Source of the DNA: SIG450 sp045658425
Lineage (GTDB): Bacteria; Bacillota; Clostridia; UMGS1840; HGM11507
Length of the DNA stretch: 64,000 bases
Direction of reading: 5' to 3'
NCBI GenBank assembly: GCA_045658425.1
Contig: JAZOVB010000231.1
Span: 1 to 64,000 of the forward strand
Numbering within the stretch: position 1 is the stretch's first letter; each line of letters starts with the position of its first letter. The notes beneath the pieces are model-generated. The model saw nothing but the letters and a program-made list of their open reading frames with translations, made no database searches and was not told the DNA's origin. Positions 26,644 to 35,763 of the stretch are shown piece by piece. The position numbers were made by a program, and so were the translations under genes.

Positions 26644-26784
26644 TTATGAATAGAGATTATAAGATGTTATTGCATTTTCATATTCGAACCCCGGTGACTT
26701 TTCCTGCCAGTCCGACAATGAAGAAATTTTATAATTATTTAATATGCATTTCTCTTCAATAATCGGTTTATTATATTCTTTCAT
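26644..26784 (-). CDS. Small peptide A (KP-motif peptide)
   Basis: 46-aa peptide beginning MKEYNKPIIEEK and ending TSYNLYS. A GGGAGGAAT site sits 6 bases before the ATG. It has no signal peptide. It lies between the heparinase-like gene and the GH20 gene, 20 and 18 bases from them, so it is part of the operon. Its opening M-K-x-Y-x-K-P-x-I-E is shared with peptide B at 29993-30139. Function unknown; it resembles the short Tyr/Lys-Pro-start peptides seen in Clostridia, which are sometimes suspected precursors. Confidence 0.65.
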   Translation of the reverse strand: MKEYNKPIIEEKCILNNYKISSLSDWQEKSPGFEYENAITSYNLYS

Positions 26785-26804
26785 ATTTTTATTCCTCCCT
26801 TTTG

Positions 26805-29800
26805 CTACTCAAAAACAAGTAAGCTGTTTTTGGAATACTCTGTTATTTCTTCTCCCTCTGATGTTCGATATATTGCATAATTTCTTACATAATAAGAAGA
26901 TTTTTCTTTTCTTTCATCAATTAATTCAATTCCGAAATATGTTACTCCTGAAATATTTTTATTAACCCCCTCATATTTCCTTACTGTTTTCCCATCAACA
27001 TCGGAAATCTCGGGGTATTCTTTTTTTTCAGAATATAAGGTTCCGCTTTCAATAAGTTCTGTTTCAGGACTATTTGAAGCAATTCCATAAATTATTACAG
27101 AATTCTTGTCTTCATCAACTGAATAAAAATCCAAAAGACATACAGTAAAATCTATTTCCAAATTATCCGTAAGCAGTGTATCAGAAGGATTTGAATTTTC
27201 TCCCGACTTATATATTCCTACCATATTCATATAATCTTTATAAGAAATATTAACATCCATAACATTGGCACAATCAGTCAGTGCCACATAAAGTTTGTTA
27301 TTTATTTTAACAGGAGGGTATTTTGTATAATGAGATTTATAGTTTTCATATTTCGAGTATCTTTCCACAATATAATCGCCCTCGTTAAACACAATATATC
27401 TGTCTTTATTGATTAATTTTTCACCATTATCAAGAACTTGATGTTCATAACCAAAATAATCAGCTATTTCCTCTAAAGAAATATACGCAGTATTATATCT
27501 GTACTCTGTGTTGATATTCTCAAAGTGGTTTTCATTAAACACATAAATATTTCTCCCCTGCTTTGCTTTGGAATTTGAGTATATACTTAAATCTTTTTTA
27601 TAAATTCCATCACCAAGATATTTAAGAGTATATTCTCCGCAAGGTGCCACAAAGGATAAAACTCCGCCTTCGGAAGTAACATTGGCTGTAAATTCAGTAT
27701 TATCCGAGTAAATTTCCCATTTTCCCGCTTTGAGATTATCAATCTTATAAATAAGCGGAAACTCTGTTTCATTTGCCGATATTTTAATTTCATTTTCTGT
27801 ACGTTCATCTGATAAGGAAATATATGAAACTCTGTCTTTAATCTGAACGCCGACATAATCATCCGCTTCAAGCATCTGAATTGACAAAGGCTCAATATCA
27901 TCTTTATCTTCGCTTACCCAAAGTACATTTAAAAAATACTCCGTTTCTTCTTCTTTAGATTTATAAGAAATCTCTGTCCTGTAATCCCCTGTTTCCATAT
28001 CGCGTACGGTCGGTGAATAATTAGTACCTTCTACCATCCATTCTTCACCTTCTCCGCCTACAATATCTATTTGCAGGTTATCTTTTTCGGGTAATAAAAC
28101 AGTATTTATAAGACGTCCTGAATACCCGTTTTCACTGTTTTTTATGGTAATAGTATTTTCATCTACACCAGGCTCAAAAACAGAATGTAATAACCATTTT
28201 TTTTCATAATTCACCTGAGTTTCATCTGATACAATCTTATCAAAAACAATAAGCGCACCGGGATATACATCATCAAAGAAATTTTCAAACATAAAAGTCC
28301 TTGTGTACTTTTCAGCTTTACCGTTATATGCCTTTGTCAAATCTCCTTTTAAATATGTATAAGACGGAGAATGTAAATCTTCCCCATAATCATACCCTAA
28401 AACTTCTCCGTATTCAGTTGCCCATCCCTTAATATCCTCAAAAGTATTAGTATTATTTATATATGTAGGAGGCTGCTGCCCACCTGCAACAGGATATGCC
28501 TCTCCGTAAAAAGAAGTTTCTTCAGGGTTAATTATAAGAAGAGAATTGTGTGCAATAGTTTGCTTGTTATATCCATAATCATGCGGGGTTCCAAAATAAT
28601 CATAATATCCGCTGTCGATAGCCAAAGGTCCTTTGTAATATATTTCAAATTCTCCCGAATCAAGATGCCCGTGTCCTTTAAAAAATCTTTCCGGAGTTTT
28701 CATTGAAACCATAAGTACATCTGAATCTTTGCCTTCTTCCCAGCCTGTTCTTGCAGTCATAACACCCGAATGATAACCGTACCATCTGGAAAGAGGTAAC
28801 TCTGAAATTGACTTTAGTCCGATTTTTGGATTATCAAGAATAAGAAAATGTACTCTGCTTACCTGATAATTATTCGGTCCTATGCTTTCTGAAAGTTTTT
28901 TTCCTGATGCACGGTAAAATTCCTGTCTGTAATACGGGTCGTTATACAAATTACCCGCAAGAAAACTTACAGGACCTATACCATAGTAGGAGTCTATCCC
29001 GATATTATCATCACCATCACTTGTAAAACTTCCGTCCGGTCTTCTGCTGTATATAAAGTGATATACTATTTCCCTTTGATTTGAAGATAAATATTCTCCG
29101 CAATCAATTGTATTTAATATCCACTTAAGATATAACTCGTATGTGTGTCTTTCGCTTCCGTATTTTTCTCCCTGATTATGAAATGAACTTTCATAAAAGT
29201 AATTAAGGGTAGGTATAAATTCATTAAAAATTCTATCAGAAATAAAATCATAATATTCAGGATATTCGTCAGCAACGGCTATGGAAAATGAAAAAAGATC
29301 TTTCATAAGCTGAGCTTCCATACTATGCCCTGAAATATATGCTTTTTCCGCTGCGGGAGGCCATCCTATTTCCATATTCCCTGCATGTTTAACACAAAGT
29401 GTTACTATCGTTTCTTTCTGGTCTTCAGTCAGTTTATCATAACACCAGTCATATACTTCCGCTGCAGTAAAAATCATTTGCCCTATATCTCTTGTTACGG
29501 TTACATCATCCTTGTTTGATATTTCAACCGGTTCAAAAGTACTAAGATAATTTATAATTCCATTAACAGATTTTGTTGCATAATTTTCATCTTCATATAA
29601 AAGATAAAAAAATGCATTGGCCTCTATGTACTGCAGATAATCTCTGTTACGATTGGTTGATGCTTCCTCACCTAAAGGAGATAACATACAATCGTATTCA
29701 TTGTTTGCAGATTCTAAAACTGTATTATATACTGACAGATGCTCTTTACAATTAAGATTTTCTTTTATCGTTGCTATATCTTTATTTCTTACAAGCAATC

Positions 29801-29945
29801 TCGGGTGTTCGTTCGGCAACTCAGGTGCTTTCAGTGTACCTGAAAGCATATCTTCCGCATTAATATTATATGAATCACACAATCCTGTAACTGTCAATAA
29901 AGAAAGAATCAAGATTGCTATTATAAAAAATTTTATATATTTCAT
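26805..29945 (-). CDS. Secreted heparinase II/III-like polysaccharide lyase
   Basis: 1046-aa secreted protein. A signal peptide (residues 1-24) is followed by an alpha-toroid domain beginning HPRLLVRNKD (about 45-380, with YDWCYDKLTEDQKE and SGHSMEAQLMKD). Then comes the heparinase II/III beta-domain with GHGHLDSGEFEIYYKGPLAI near residue 430. The C-terminal ~250 residues are beta-rich and may bind the wall or the substrate. Such lyases cleave uronic-acid polysaccharides by beta-elimination. The protein is paralogous to the one at 35764-39327. It lies downstream of a hairpin at 29961-29987, so its level may be lower than that of the upstream genes. Substrate unknown; a glycosaminoglycan-like polymer is plausible given the GH20 neighbour. 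Confidence 0.85.
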   Translation of the reverse strand: MKYIKFFIIAILILSLLTVTGLCDSYNINAEDMLSGTLKAPELPNEHPRLLVRNKDIATIKENLNCKEHLSVYNTVLESANNEYDCMLSPLGEEASTNRNRDYLQYIEANAFFYLLYEDENYATKSVNGIINYLSTFEPVEISNKDDVTVTRDIGQMIFTAAEVYDWCYDKLTEDQKETIVTLCVKHAGNMEIGWPPAAEKAYISGHSMEAQLMKDLFSFSIAVADEYPEYYDFISDRIFNEFIPTLNYFYESSFHNQGEKYGSERHTYELYLKWILNTIDCGEYLSSNQREIVYHFIYSRRPDGSFTSDGDDNIGIDSYYGIGPVSFLAGNLYNDPYYRQEFYRASGKKLSESIGPNNYQVSRVHFLILDNPKIGLKSISELPLSRWYGYHSGVMTARTGWEEGKDSDVLMVSMKTPERFFKGHGHLDSGEFEIYYKGPLAIDSGYYDYFGTPHDYGYNKQTIAHNSLLIINPEETSFYGEAYPVAGGQQPPTYINNTNTFEDIKGWATEYGEVLGYDYGEDLHSPSYTYLKGDLTKAYNGKAEKYTRTFMFENFFDDVYPGALIVFDKIVSDETQVNYEKKWLLHSVFEPGVDENTITIKNSENGYSGRLINTVLLPEKDNLQIDIVGGEGEEWMVEGTNYSPTVRDMETGDYRTEISYKSKEEETEYFLNVLWVSEDKDDIEPLSIQMLEADDYVGVQIKDRVSYISLSDERTENEIKISANETEFPLIYKIDNLKAGKWEIYSDNTEFTANVTSEGGVLSFVAPCGEYTLKYLGDGIYKKDLSIYSNSKAKQGRNIYVFNENHFENINTEYRYNTAYISLEEIADYFGYEHQVLDNGEKLINKDRYIVFNEGDYIVERYSKYENYKSHYTKYPPVKINNKLYVALTDCANVMDVNISYKDYMNMVGIYKSGENSNPSDTLLTDNLEIDFTVCLLDFYSVDEDKNSVIIYGIASNSPETELIESGTLYSEKKEYPEISDVDGKTVRKYEGVNKNISGVTYFGIELIDERKEKSSYYVRNYAIYRTSEGEEITEYSKNSLLVFE

Positions 29946-29960
29946 TTTTCACCTCTAAAA

Positions 29961-29987
29961 AAGAGAAACGCGAATTGCGTTTCTCTT
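29961..29987 (-). terminator. Internal terminator or attenuator
   Basis: AAGAGAAACGC/GCGTTTCTCTT with a 5-base loop, then T6 on the minus strand. It lies between peptide B and the heparinase-like gene, which has its own ribosome site (AGAGGTG). Confidence 0.75.
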
Positions 29988-29992
29988 GTCTG

Positions 29993-30139
29993 TTATGAAC
30001 CCAATACATAAGTGCTTATTCCTGCATCTTTATAAAGCTCCCCATCTGCAGAGTTCAGCCATTCATCAAGCCCCGCTGCAATAACCTCTTTAGAATATAC
30101 ACATAAGGTTTCCAGTTCCGGTTTTGTATATTTTCTCAT
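29993..30139 (-). CDS. Small peptide B (KP-motif peptide)
   Basis: 48-aa peptide beginning MRKYTKPELETLCVYSKEV and ending AGISTYVLGS. AAGGAGG sits 7 bases before this ATG; the upstream ATG at 30145 touches the ribosome site and is less likely. It begins 12 bases after the secreted beta-sandwich gene and is followed at once by a terminator. It shares the start M-[KR]-x-Y-x-K-P-x-[IL]-E with peptide A, but the rest differs. There is no signal peptide. No radical-SAM, YcaO or other modifying enzyme is nearby. Confidence 0.65.
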   Translation of the reverse strand: MRKYTKPELETLCVYSKEVIAAGLDEWLNSADGELYKDAGISTYVLGS

Positions 30140-30151
30140 TGCCATTCCTCC

Positions 30152-31354
30152 TTACTCAACAGGTTCAAAATATGTAACATCAATTGTGAATGAAGAGTTA
30201 GAGGATGCATCCAGTCCTGCATGTACTGCTACATATTCACCCTTAGTATCTTCACTATAAGAAATTCTAACAGTCAGGTTAAAATCATCTTTTCCAGTAA
30301 ATTCAGAAGCATTTAAAATAACATCTGCATATTTATCAAAAGTGTTAACTCTCTGTTGATTCTGGCCTGCAAATGGACTTAAATCAAAATATTTAATATC
30401 AATACTTCCGATATTTGCACCTTTTTCAAAAAATCCTTTATATGAATTTGATGTTGTCCAATTATAAACGCATTTGAATATATCCAATTTAGCAGTTACA
30501 TCTTCACGTATTGTATGTCGAGCATATAAATTGAGTTTAACATCGGTGCTGACAAATTTTTCAGGAAGTTTGGAAGTATCCATCATAATATTTAGTTCTG
30601 ATGTAGAACCACCGTAAAAATCATTCATTGTTTTAAAAGTTTTAATGTCTTTTGCCTCCATAGATGTATCAACAGTATAACTGTATGCAGAATTTGTTTT
30701 TACAGTATTTTTACTAATAGATAATGTTGCCTGTTTTAACTCAACAAGGGTAACAGTATAAGTTTTAGTTTCTGCACCATTTTCTACAAGAACAGTTAAA
30801 ATATTATCCTCTACTGATTTCGTTACTGAGGCATTTTCATCAACAGGAGTTACACTTACTGAATCTTCTGAAAGTGTAATGTTGTTTTCCGCATTATAAA
30901 GGTAATATTCAGTTGTTTCGCTGTTAAATTCAGGATAAACTGTTCCTATTTCCGATGAAATTGTGCCTAAAGAAGCATCGGATTTAACTGACATTTCAGT
31001 TTCGTTAACAGAAATCACATCCGCTTCTTCTCTTCCCTTAGCATTCACTGCATAAGGCGTAACATCATAAATTCCGCCAAACAGATTATTGCGGTCAGCA
31101 AGTCCGATTATAAACTTATTACCGTAATTTTTTGATTGGGTATATTGTTCCGGCTCAAGTTTATAATCCTTACCATCTACAGACAATCCGACTTCGGTAT
31201 CTCCCTCGTCAAAAGTACCTGCAAAATATACCCATTCTTCTCCGTTTTCGTCTGTCGCTTTAAACCAATAGTTAATTGTAACAGCTGCAAACGATGTGAT
31301 TGCTATTGACATTGTAAGAACAACTGCAATCACAAGACATAATAATTTTTTCAT
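30152..31354 (-). CDS. Secreted protein with cadherin-like beta-sandwich
   Basis: 400-aa exported protein: signal peptide ending near SFAAVT, an N-terminal beta region, a cadherin-like beta-sandwich domain at about residues 125-205 (IGTVYPEFNSETTEYYLY, then TVLVENGAETKTYTVTLVE), and a C-terminal ~190-residue beta domain. The C-terminal part (DTSKLPEKFVSTDVKLNLYA) resembles the DNRLRE-type modules attached to polysaccharide lyases, as does the protein at 39340-40536. No catalytic motif is seen. It is probably a binding or scaffold protein of the polysaccharide locus. Confidence 0.65.
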   Translation of the reverse strand: MKKLLCLVIAVVLTMSIAITSFAAVTINYWFKATDENGEEWVYFAGTFDEGDTEVGLSVDGKDYKLEPEQYTQSKNYGNKFIIGLADRNNLFGGIYDVTPYAVNAKGREEADVISVNETEMSVKSDASLGTISSEIGTVYPEFNSETTEYYLYNAENNITLSEDSVSVTPVDENASVTKSVEDNILTVLVENGAETKTYTVTLVELKQATLSISKNTVKTNSAYSYTVDTSMEAKDIKTFKTMNDFYGGSTSELNIMMDTSKLPEKFVSTDVKLNLYARHTIREDVTAKLDIFKCVYNWTTSNSYKGFFEKGANIGSIDIKYFDLSPFAGQNQQRVNTFDKYADVILNASEFTGKDDFNLTVRISYSEDTKGEYVAVHAGLDASSNSSFTIDVTYFEPVE

Positions 31355-31377
31355 TATTATCTCATCCTTTCTTTTTT

Positions 31378-33975
31378 TTATTTTTTTATTATAACCATAT
31401 TGGTCATAGTTCTTGATATAACCTGTGCAATAATAATATCTTCAACTTCAATATCGCTTACATCAGCTGTGGAAACCCGATATGAATTTCCGACTTTTTC
31501 AACTTTTGCATATTTATATGAACCGCTTGTCAGATACTTCTGATCAGCAACACCATCAGAAGATAAAGTAATAAATTTATCTGTTACAGAGGAAACTTCT
31601 CTTACAAAAATACGGTCTGCTGCACCGAAGGACTCGGAATTATCCGTTGCAGTAAATATCCCTGATTTATAATAAACAGAAAAGTTTTTAAGAAGTCCTG
31701 ATACATTAACTGTATAAGTTATTACATCTCCTGCCTGAAGTTGAGATGGAGTATATGCAACATCATTGTATGTATATGTTACATTGTCAAGTTCATCATA
31801 ATCTACATAAGATTCGTTTCCTGATTGAACAAATCGAATTCTTTTAAGGTTTTCTCCGTTATCTGAAATAACCTCGGTTACCTTTGTTACTACACAAAGA
31901 GCAGTCTTGGCAGGTACTGTACCGCCTGTTCCTGACATACCCTTTACAATGACAGCCTCTGCTTCCTCTCCATCAGGATTGCTTACATAGCCTGACACTG
32001 TATATTCGTCCAAACTTATAAAATCATCTGTATTCAATATTCCAAACTGTCTTTCGTCTGCTGTTAAAGGATTGTCAGGAATTGCAAAAATCGGTGCTCC
32101 CGCTGCAATATACATATCATAATTAAAGCATCCGTAATTTGATATGAAAGTTCTTTCTTTCAACGTCCATTTTTCCTCAATGGTTTTAACATCGGAAGAT
32201 GTTCCCTCAACCGCAATAGATATTACAGTATCATCATTAACAGTTATATATGTCATTTTTTCCAACTTATATGTTTGTGACAATGTATCAAGAGTACCTA
32301 TAAGTTTTAATAAATCTTCTTCGCCGGAATATTCTCTTCTTGTACCGTTTACCTTCAATTTGTCAGAAAATTTAAAACTTTTCATTTCACCTGAAGAAGT
32401 ATAAAACTTACCGTATATTACATCTTCGTTTTCAACTGTTCTTGTTACGGTATTTATAAGATATGCGTATTCACCGTCTGAGATTTTCTGATGTTCTGCA
32501 AAAGCTATTTTACCCATATAATCAAGATATAACGTGACATTGTCACCGGGACGGAACTTTGCAATATAAGAAGTCTCACAAAGGGAATTATATTCGTATT
32601 CTGTACCTGAAATAATTATCTTGTTTTCGGAATAATCTGCTTGTTCTATCCAGCCATTTACAGTCTTTGCTGTTACAAAAAGACTTGTTATATTATCAGA
32701 TTTCATTTCGGTTACAACAGAATTTTCTCTTATCTGAGAAAAAGAAATTTCCTTATCATTGTCACAATCATAAATCGACACTTTCATATCACGGCTGTCT
32801 GCAATAATTTTCTTGGTATAATCATTCTTATCAGTCAATATATAGTCATCTTCTGAAACATTTCCTACTCTGATATTTTTTGTAACACTGTCTATATGCA
32901 CAATATCATATTCAGAATTATTTGCCGTTGATATAAGTGTGAACTCACCGTAAATAACACTATCGAAAATACCTTCAAAATATTTTTTTGTTTCTCCGTT
33001 TACAATATAAGAAGCATGTTTTGAAACATATATTGATTTAATGTTATCGTTTTCATCATAGTAAGATAAATTATTATTTGTAAAAGAAATATATTTTTCA
33101 GTTCTTACAGAAACCGTTTTATTATCGGTTTCTTTTATATATATAATATAATTTTTATTGACTTCTTTATCCAGTCTGTATATATATCTTACATTTTTAC
33201 CTACTATATCCGGTATAGACTGAGTGTCAATATAATAATTAACATAATCTATTATAATCTGATTTTCACTCGCAAGTGACGAATTCTTAATTGCTGAAAA
33301 TTCATCAGCTACTGCAAGTCCTTCTTCTCTTTTTAAGTTGAAATATTTCATCATAACAGTTGTTCCGTCAGATGAATAAATATTATTTTCCCCAGAAATA
33401 CCGACAATGTCTCTTACTTCAACATCTAGTAAATTATCAATAATTTTTGCAACAACATCCCTCGTTGCATAATTTGCCATTGAAATCGAAATTCCTTTTA
33501 AAATACCGAGTTGATTTGCTGCTAACAAATAACCAGTCGGATAACCTCCGCCTGCATCTGCAAGATATTTATATCCCGAAAGTTTAACAGCTACCGCAAA
33601 AACTTCTCCTATTGTGATTCTTTCATCCGGCTTAAAGATATTGTTCTCATATCCGGTCATATATCCCATCTGAGCTACTGAATTTATTGAATTATAATTC
33701 GGATGTTCTTTAGGCACATCCATAAAGTACCCTTTTTCTGCAGGTTGTGAAGGATCAAGAATTCTCATTATAATCTCAGAGAATTCACCTCTTGTTACTT
33801 CTTTTTCAGGATTAAAGGTTATTTCATCATCATAACCTTCCATTATTCCGAGTAAATCCATAATTTCTATGGATTCAGGGAAGGAACATTCTTCTATATC
33901 TTCATAGAAGAATGCATAAGCTGTATTAAGAGGAATAATACATAATATAAGAAATAAACATAAAATTTTTTTCAT
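31378..33975 (-). CDS. Large SLH-anchored surface protein
   Basis: 865 aa from the ATG at 33975, which has GGAGGGG about 6 bases upstream; a start at 34002 would overlap the preceding gene. A signal peptide is followed by three SLH repeats (residues ~25-200: GYDDEITFNPEKEVTRGEF, GYENNIFKPDERITIGE and a third with YATRDVVAKIIDN). The remaining ~660 residues are beta-rich without a recognised enzyme motif. It begins 1 base after the stop of the SLH gene before it, so the two are coexpressed. Likely a structural S-layer protein or a platform for the secreted lyases. Confidence 0.8.
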   Translation of the reverse strand: MKKILCLFLILCIIPLNTAYAFFYEDIEECSFPESIEIMDLLGIMEGYDDEITFNPEKEVTRGEFSEIIMRILDPSQPAEKGYFMDVPKEHPNYNSINSVAQMGYMTGYENNIFKPDERITIGEVFAVAVKLSGYKYLADAGGGYPTGYLLAANQLGILKGISISMANYATRDVVAKIIDNLLDVEVRDIVGISGENNIYSSDGTTVMMKYFNLKREEGLAVADEFSAIKNSSLASENQIIIDYVNYYIDTQSIPDIVGKNVRYIYRLDKEVNKNYIIYIKETDNKTVSVRTEKYISFTNNNLSYYDENDNIKSIYVSKHASYIVNGETKKYFEGIFDSVIYGEFTLISTANNSEYDIVHIDSVTKNIRVGNVSEDDYILTDKNDYTKKIIADSRDMKVSIYDCDNDKEISFSQIRENSVVTEMKSDNITSLFVTAKTVNGWIEQADYSENKIIISGTEYEYNSLCETSYIAKFRPGDNVTLYLDYMGKIAFAEHQKISDGEYAYLINTVTRTVENEDVIYGKFYTSSGEMKSFKFSDKLKVNGTRREYSGEEDLLKLIGTLDTLSQTYKLEKMTYITVNDDTVISIAVEGTSSDVKTIEEKWTLKERTFISNYGCFNYDMYIAAGAPIFAIPDNPLTADERQFGILNTDDFISLDEYTVSGYVSNPDGEEAEAVIVKGMSGTGGTVPAKTALCVVTKVTEVISDNGENLKRIRFVQSGNESYVDYDELDNVTYTYNDVAYTPSQLQAGDVITYTVNVSGLLKNFSVYYKSGIFTATDNSESFGAADRIFVREVSSVTDKFITLSSDGVADQKYLTSGSYKYAKVEKVGNSYRVSTADVSDIEVEDIIIAQVISRTMTNMVIIKK

Positions 33976-33976
33976 A

Positions 33977-35752
33977 CTATTTCCCCTCCTTAACAGCATC
34001 AAGCATTCTTTGTATTATAACCGCCGCTTCCGCTCTTGTGGCATTGTTTTGGGGACGGAAAGTCCTGTCTTCGTAGCCTGAAATAACGTTAAGTTCGGAA
34101 AGATAAAGAACACTGTTTTTAGCATAGTCAGAAACTAAGTCATAATCTTCAAATATATTTTTTACACTTGAAACACCAAAAAGTTGACCTGTATGTAACA
34201 TAGCACGGTATACAACCGCTGAAATTTCCTGTCTTGTAATTGAATCTGAAGGAGCAAAAGTCCTTTCGCTTTTTCCGGAAATAATTCCATTGCTATATAA
34301 AGAGGCAATATATTTATATCCCCAGTAATCTTTATTTACATCATCAAAATCACAATCTGAATTTTCATTTGTAAAGTTTAAGGATTCGCTGAGCATTTTT
34401 ATAAATTCAGCACGTGTTATATTATCTTCAGGACAAAATAATCCAGTTTGTTTTCCAGATACAATTCCTTTGTCTGCTAAATTATTTACAGCTTCTTCCG
34501 CCCATTTAACACTTTCCAAATCAGAAAAATTTACAGTAACTGTTTCAATTGGTTCAGGGATGACATCATCTGCATCTTTTGGAACAGAAACTGTGTTCGA
34601 TGCTCCCGTGGATATTCCTCCTCCACCACCTCCGGAACTGCCTTTTGATGGAACTCCGGGGATAATTAAAGGCGGAACAATAATATTACTATTGTTTACG
34701 GCATAATTCAAAACACTCTTGAAAGACTCTAAAGAGTTCACAGTTCCATTTTCCACCTGACTCATAATATAACTTAAAACTCCGTTATAAATATAAGTAT
34801 TAGAAGACAAATTATTAAGTTTTGATATATCCTGCGGACTGTTTATCAATCCCTCATAGTCTGTCATAAAATCAGGAAGACTGTCAAAATGCGACAGTTT
34901 GCTCAGAGAATTAATAAACAAACTTTCTTCAAAAGCCGATAATACATCAGATAAAGAATTTACATTTTTTATCCCTGATAAAACTGTTTCTTTTGCCGAA
35001 ATTGTCAAAGAATCATAATTTGCATAATAGTTACTTGAAGAAAGATTAAGTATATCCTGATAACGTAATGCAATTTCTGATTTTATTTTACCTGATGCAG
35101 AAGAACCGATTCCCAATACTGCGGTTTCTTCTTTAAACAAATCAATGAATTTTTTTACTGAAGACTCGGTTAATTTTGAAAGCACATTTGATGAAATCAA
35201 ATTCTGAGTTTCTTCGGGAAGTTTTGCATAAATTTCCGTTTCCGAATTTATACCATAATCTTTACCGTTTAATAATTTTGAAGAAAGCTCCTCAGGTTCG
35301 TTTATTTCTTTGTTATATACACTATTTACAAGTCCCTTGATGTTTTTTACATCAGATATATAAATTGTGTCTTCTATAACAATATCCTCTGCACCATACA
35401 CCATTATCCTTATTGTATAATTTCCCTCAGTTTCTTCTTTAGATACATTGAATGTAAAGGAATACGAGCCATCTGAATTTATAAAGCCCTGATGTATAAC
35501 GGCAAATTTTTCCTTTATGCTAAGATTGGAATTTATATCAACATCCGGTCTTAATAAACTTAAAGTAATTCTTTTATTGGCATATTTTGAATCCGAAGTT
35601 CCTGTAACGGTAACTTCGCTATAAATATCACTTTCGCTTTCAACTGTTCTCGATTCGGAATTTATAGTGAAATTTTCTGTATTTACTGCAAATGATGGAA
35701 AAGAGAGAGTCATTGCAAGAGTTAATATACTGATAATAAAAATTTTTTTCAT
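33977..35752 (-). CDS. Surface protein with C-terminal SLH repeats
   Basis: 591 aa. A signal peptide and an N-terminal beta-sandwich (about 25-135, bacterial Ig-like) are followed by a long helical region (~140-365), then the Gly/Ser linker SKGSSGGGGGGISTG and three SLH repeats at ~410-590 (DKGIVSGKQTGLFCPEDNIT, GIISGKSERTFAPSDSITR, VISGYEDRTFRPQNNATR). Wall anchoring is at the C-terminus, opposite to the next gene's protein. The function of the helical region is unknown. It lies 11 bases after the larger heparinase-like gene. Confidence 0.8.
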   Translation of the reverse strand: MKKIFIISILTLAMTLSFPSFAVNTENFTINSESRTVESESDIYSEVTVTGTSDSKYANKRITLSLLRPDVDINSNLSIKEKFAVIHQGFINSDGSYSFTFNVSKEETEGNYTIRIMVYGAEDIVIEDTIYISDVKNIKGLVNSVYNKEINEPEELSSKLLNGKDYGINSETEIYAKLPEETQNLISSNVLSKLTESSVKKFIDLFKEETAVLGIGSSASGKIKSEIALRYQDILNLSSSNYYANYDSLTISAKETVLSGIKNVNSLSDVLSAFEESLFINSLSKLSHFDSLPDFMTDYEGLINSPQDISKLNNLSSNTYIYNGVLSYIMSQVENGTVNSLESFKSVLNYAVNNSNIIVPPLIIPGVPSKGSSGGGGGGISTGASNTVSVPKDADDVIPEPIETVTVNFSDLESVKWAEEAVNNLADKGIVSGKQTGLFCPEDNITRAEFIKMLSESLNFTNENSDCDFDDVNKDYWGYKYIASLYSNGIISGKSERTFAPSDSITRQEISAVVYRAMLHTGQLFGVSSVKNIFEDYDLVSDYAKNSVLYLSELNVISGYEDRTFRPQNNATRAEAAVIIQRMLDAVKEGK

Positions 35753-35763
35753 TTTCTCCCTCC

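Noticed and set aside
26644..30139. RiPP gene cluster around peptides A and B
   Set aside because: No radical-SAM, YcaO, lanthionine or dedicated peptidase/transporter gene is present, so only the peptides are reported.
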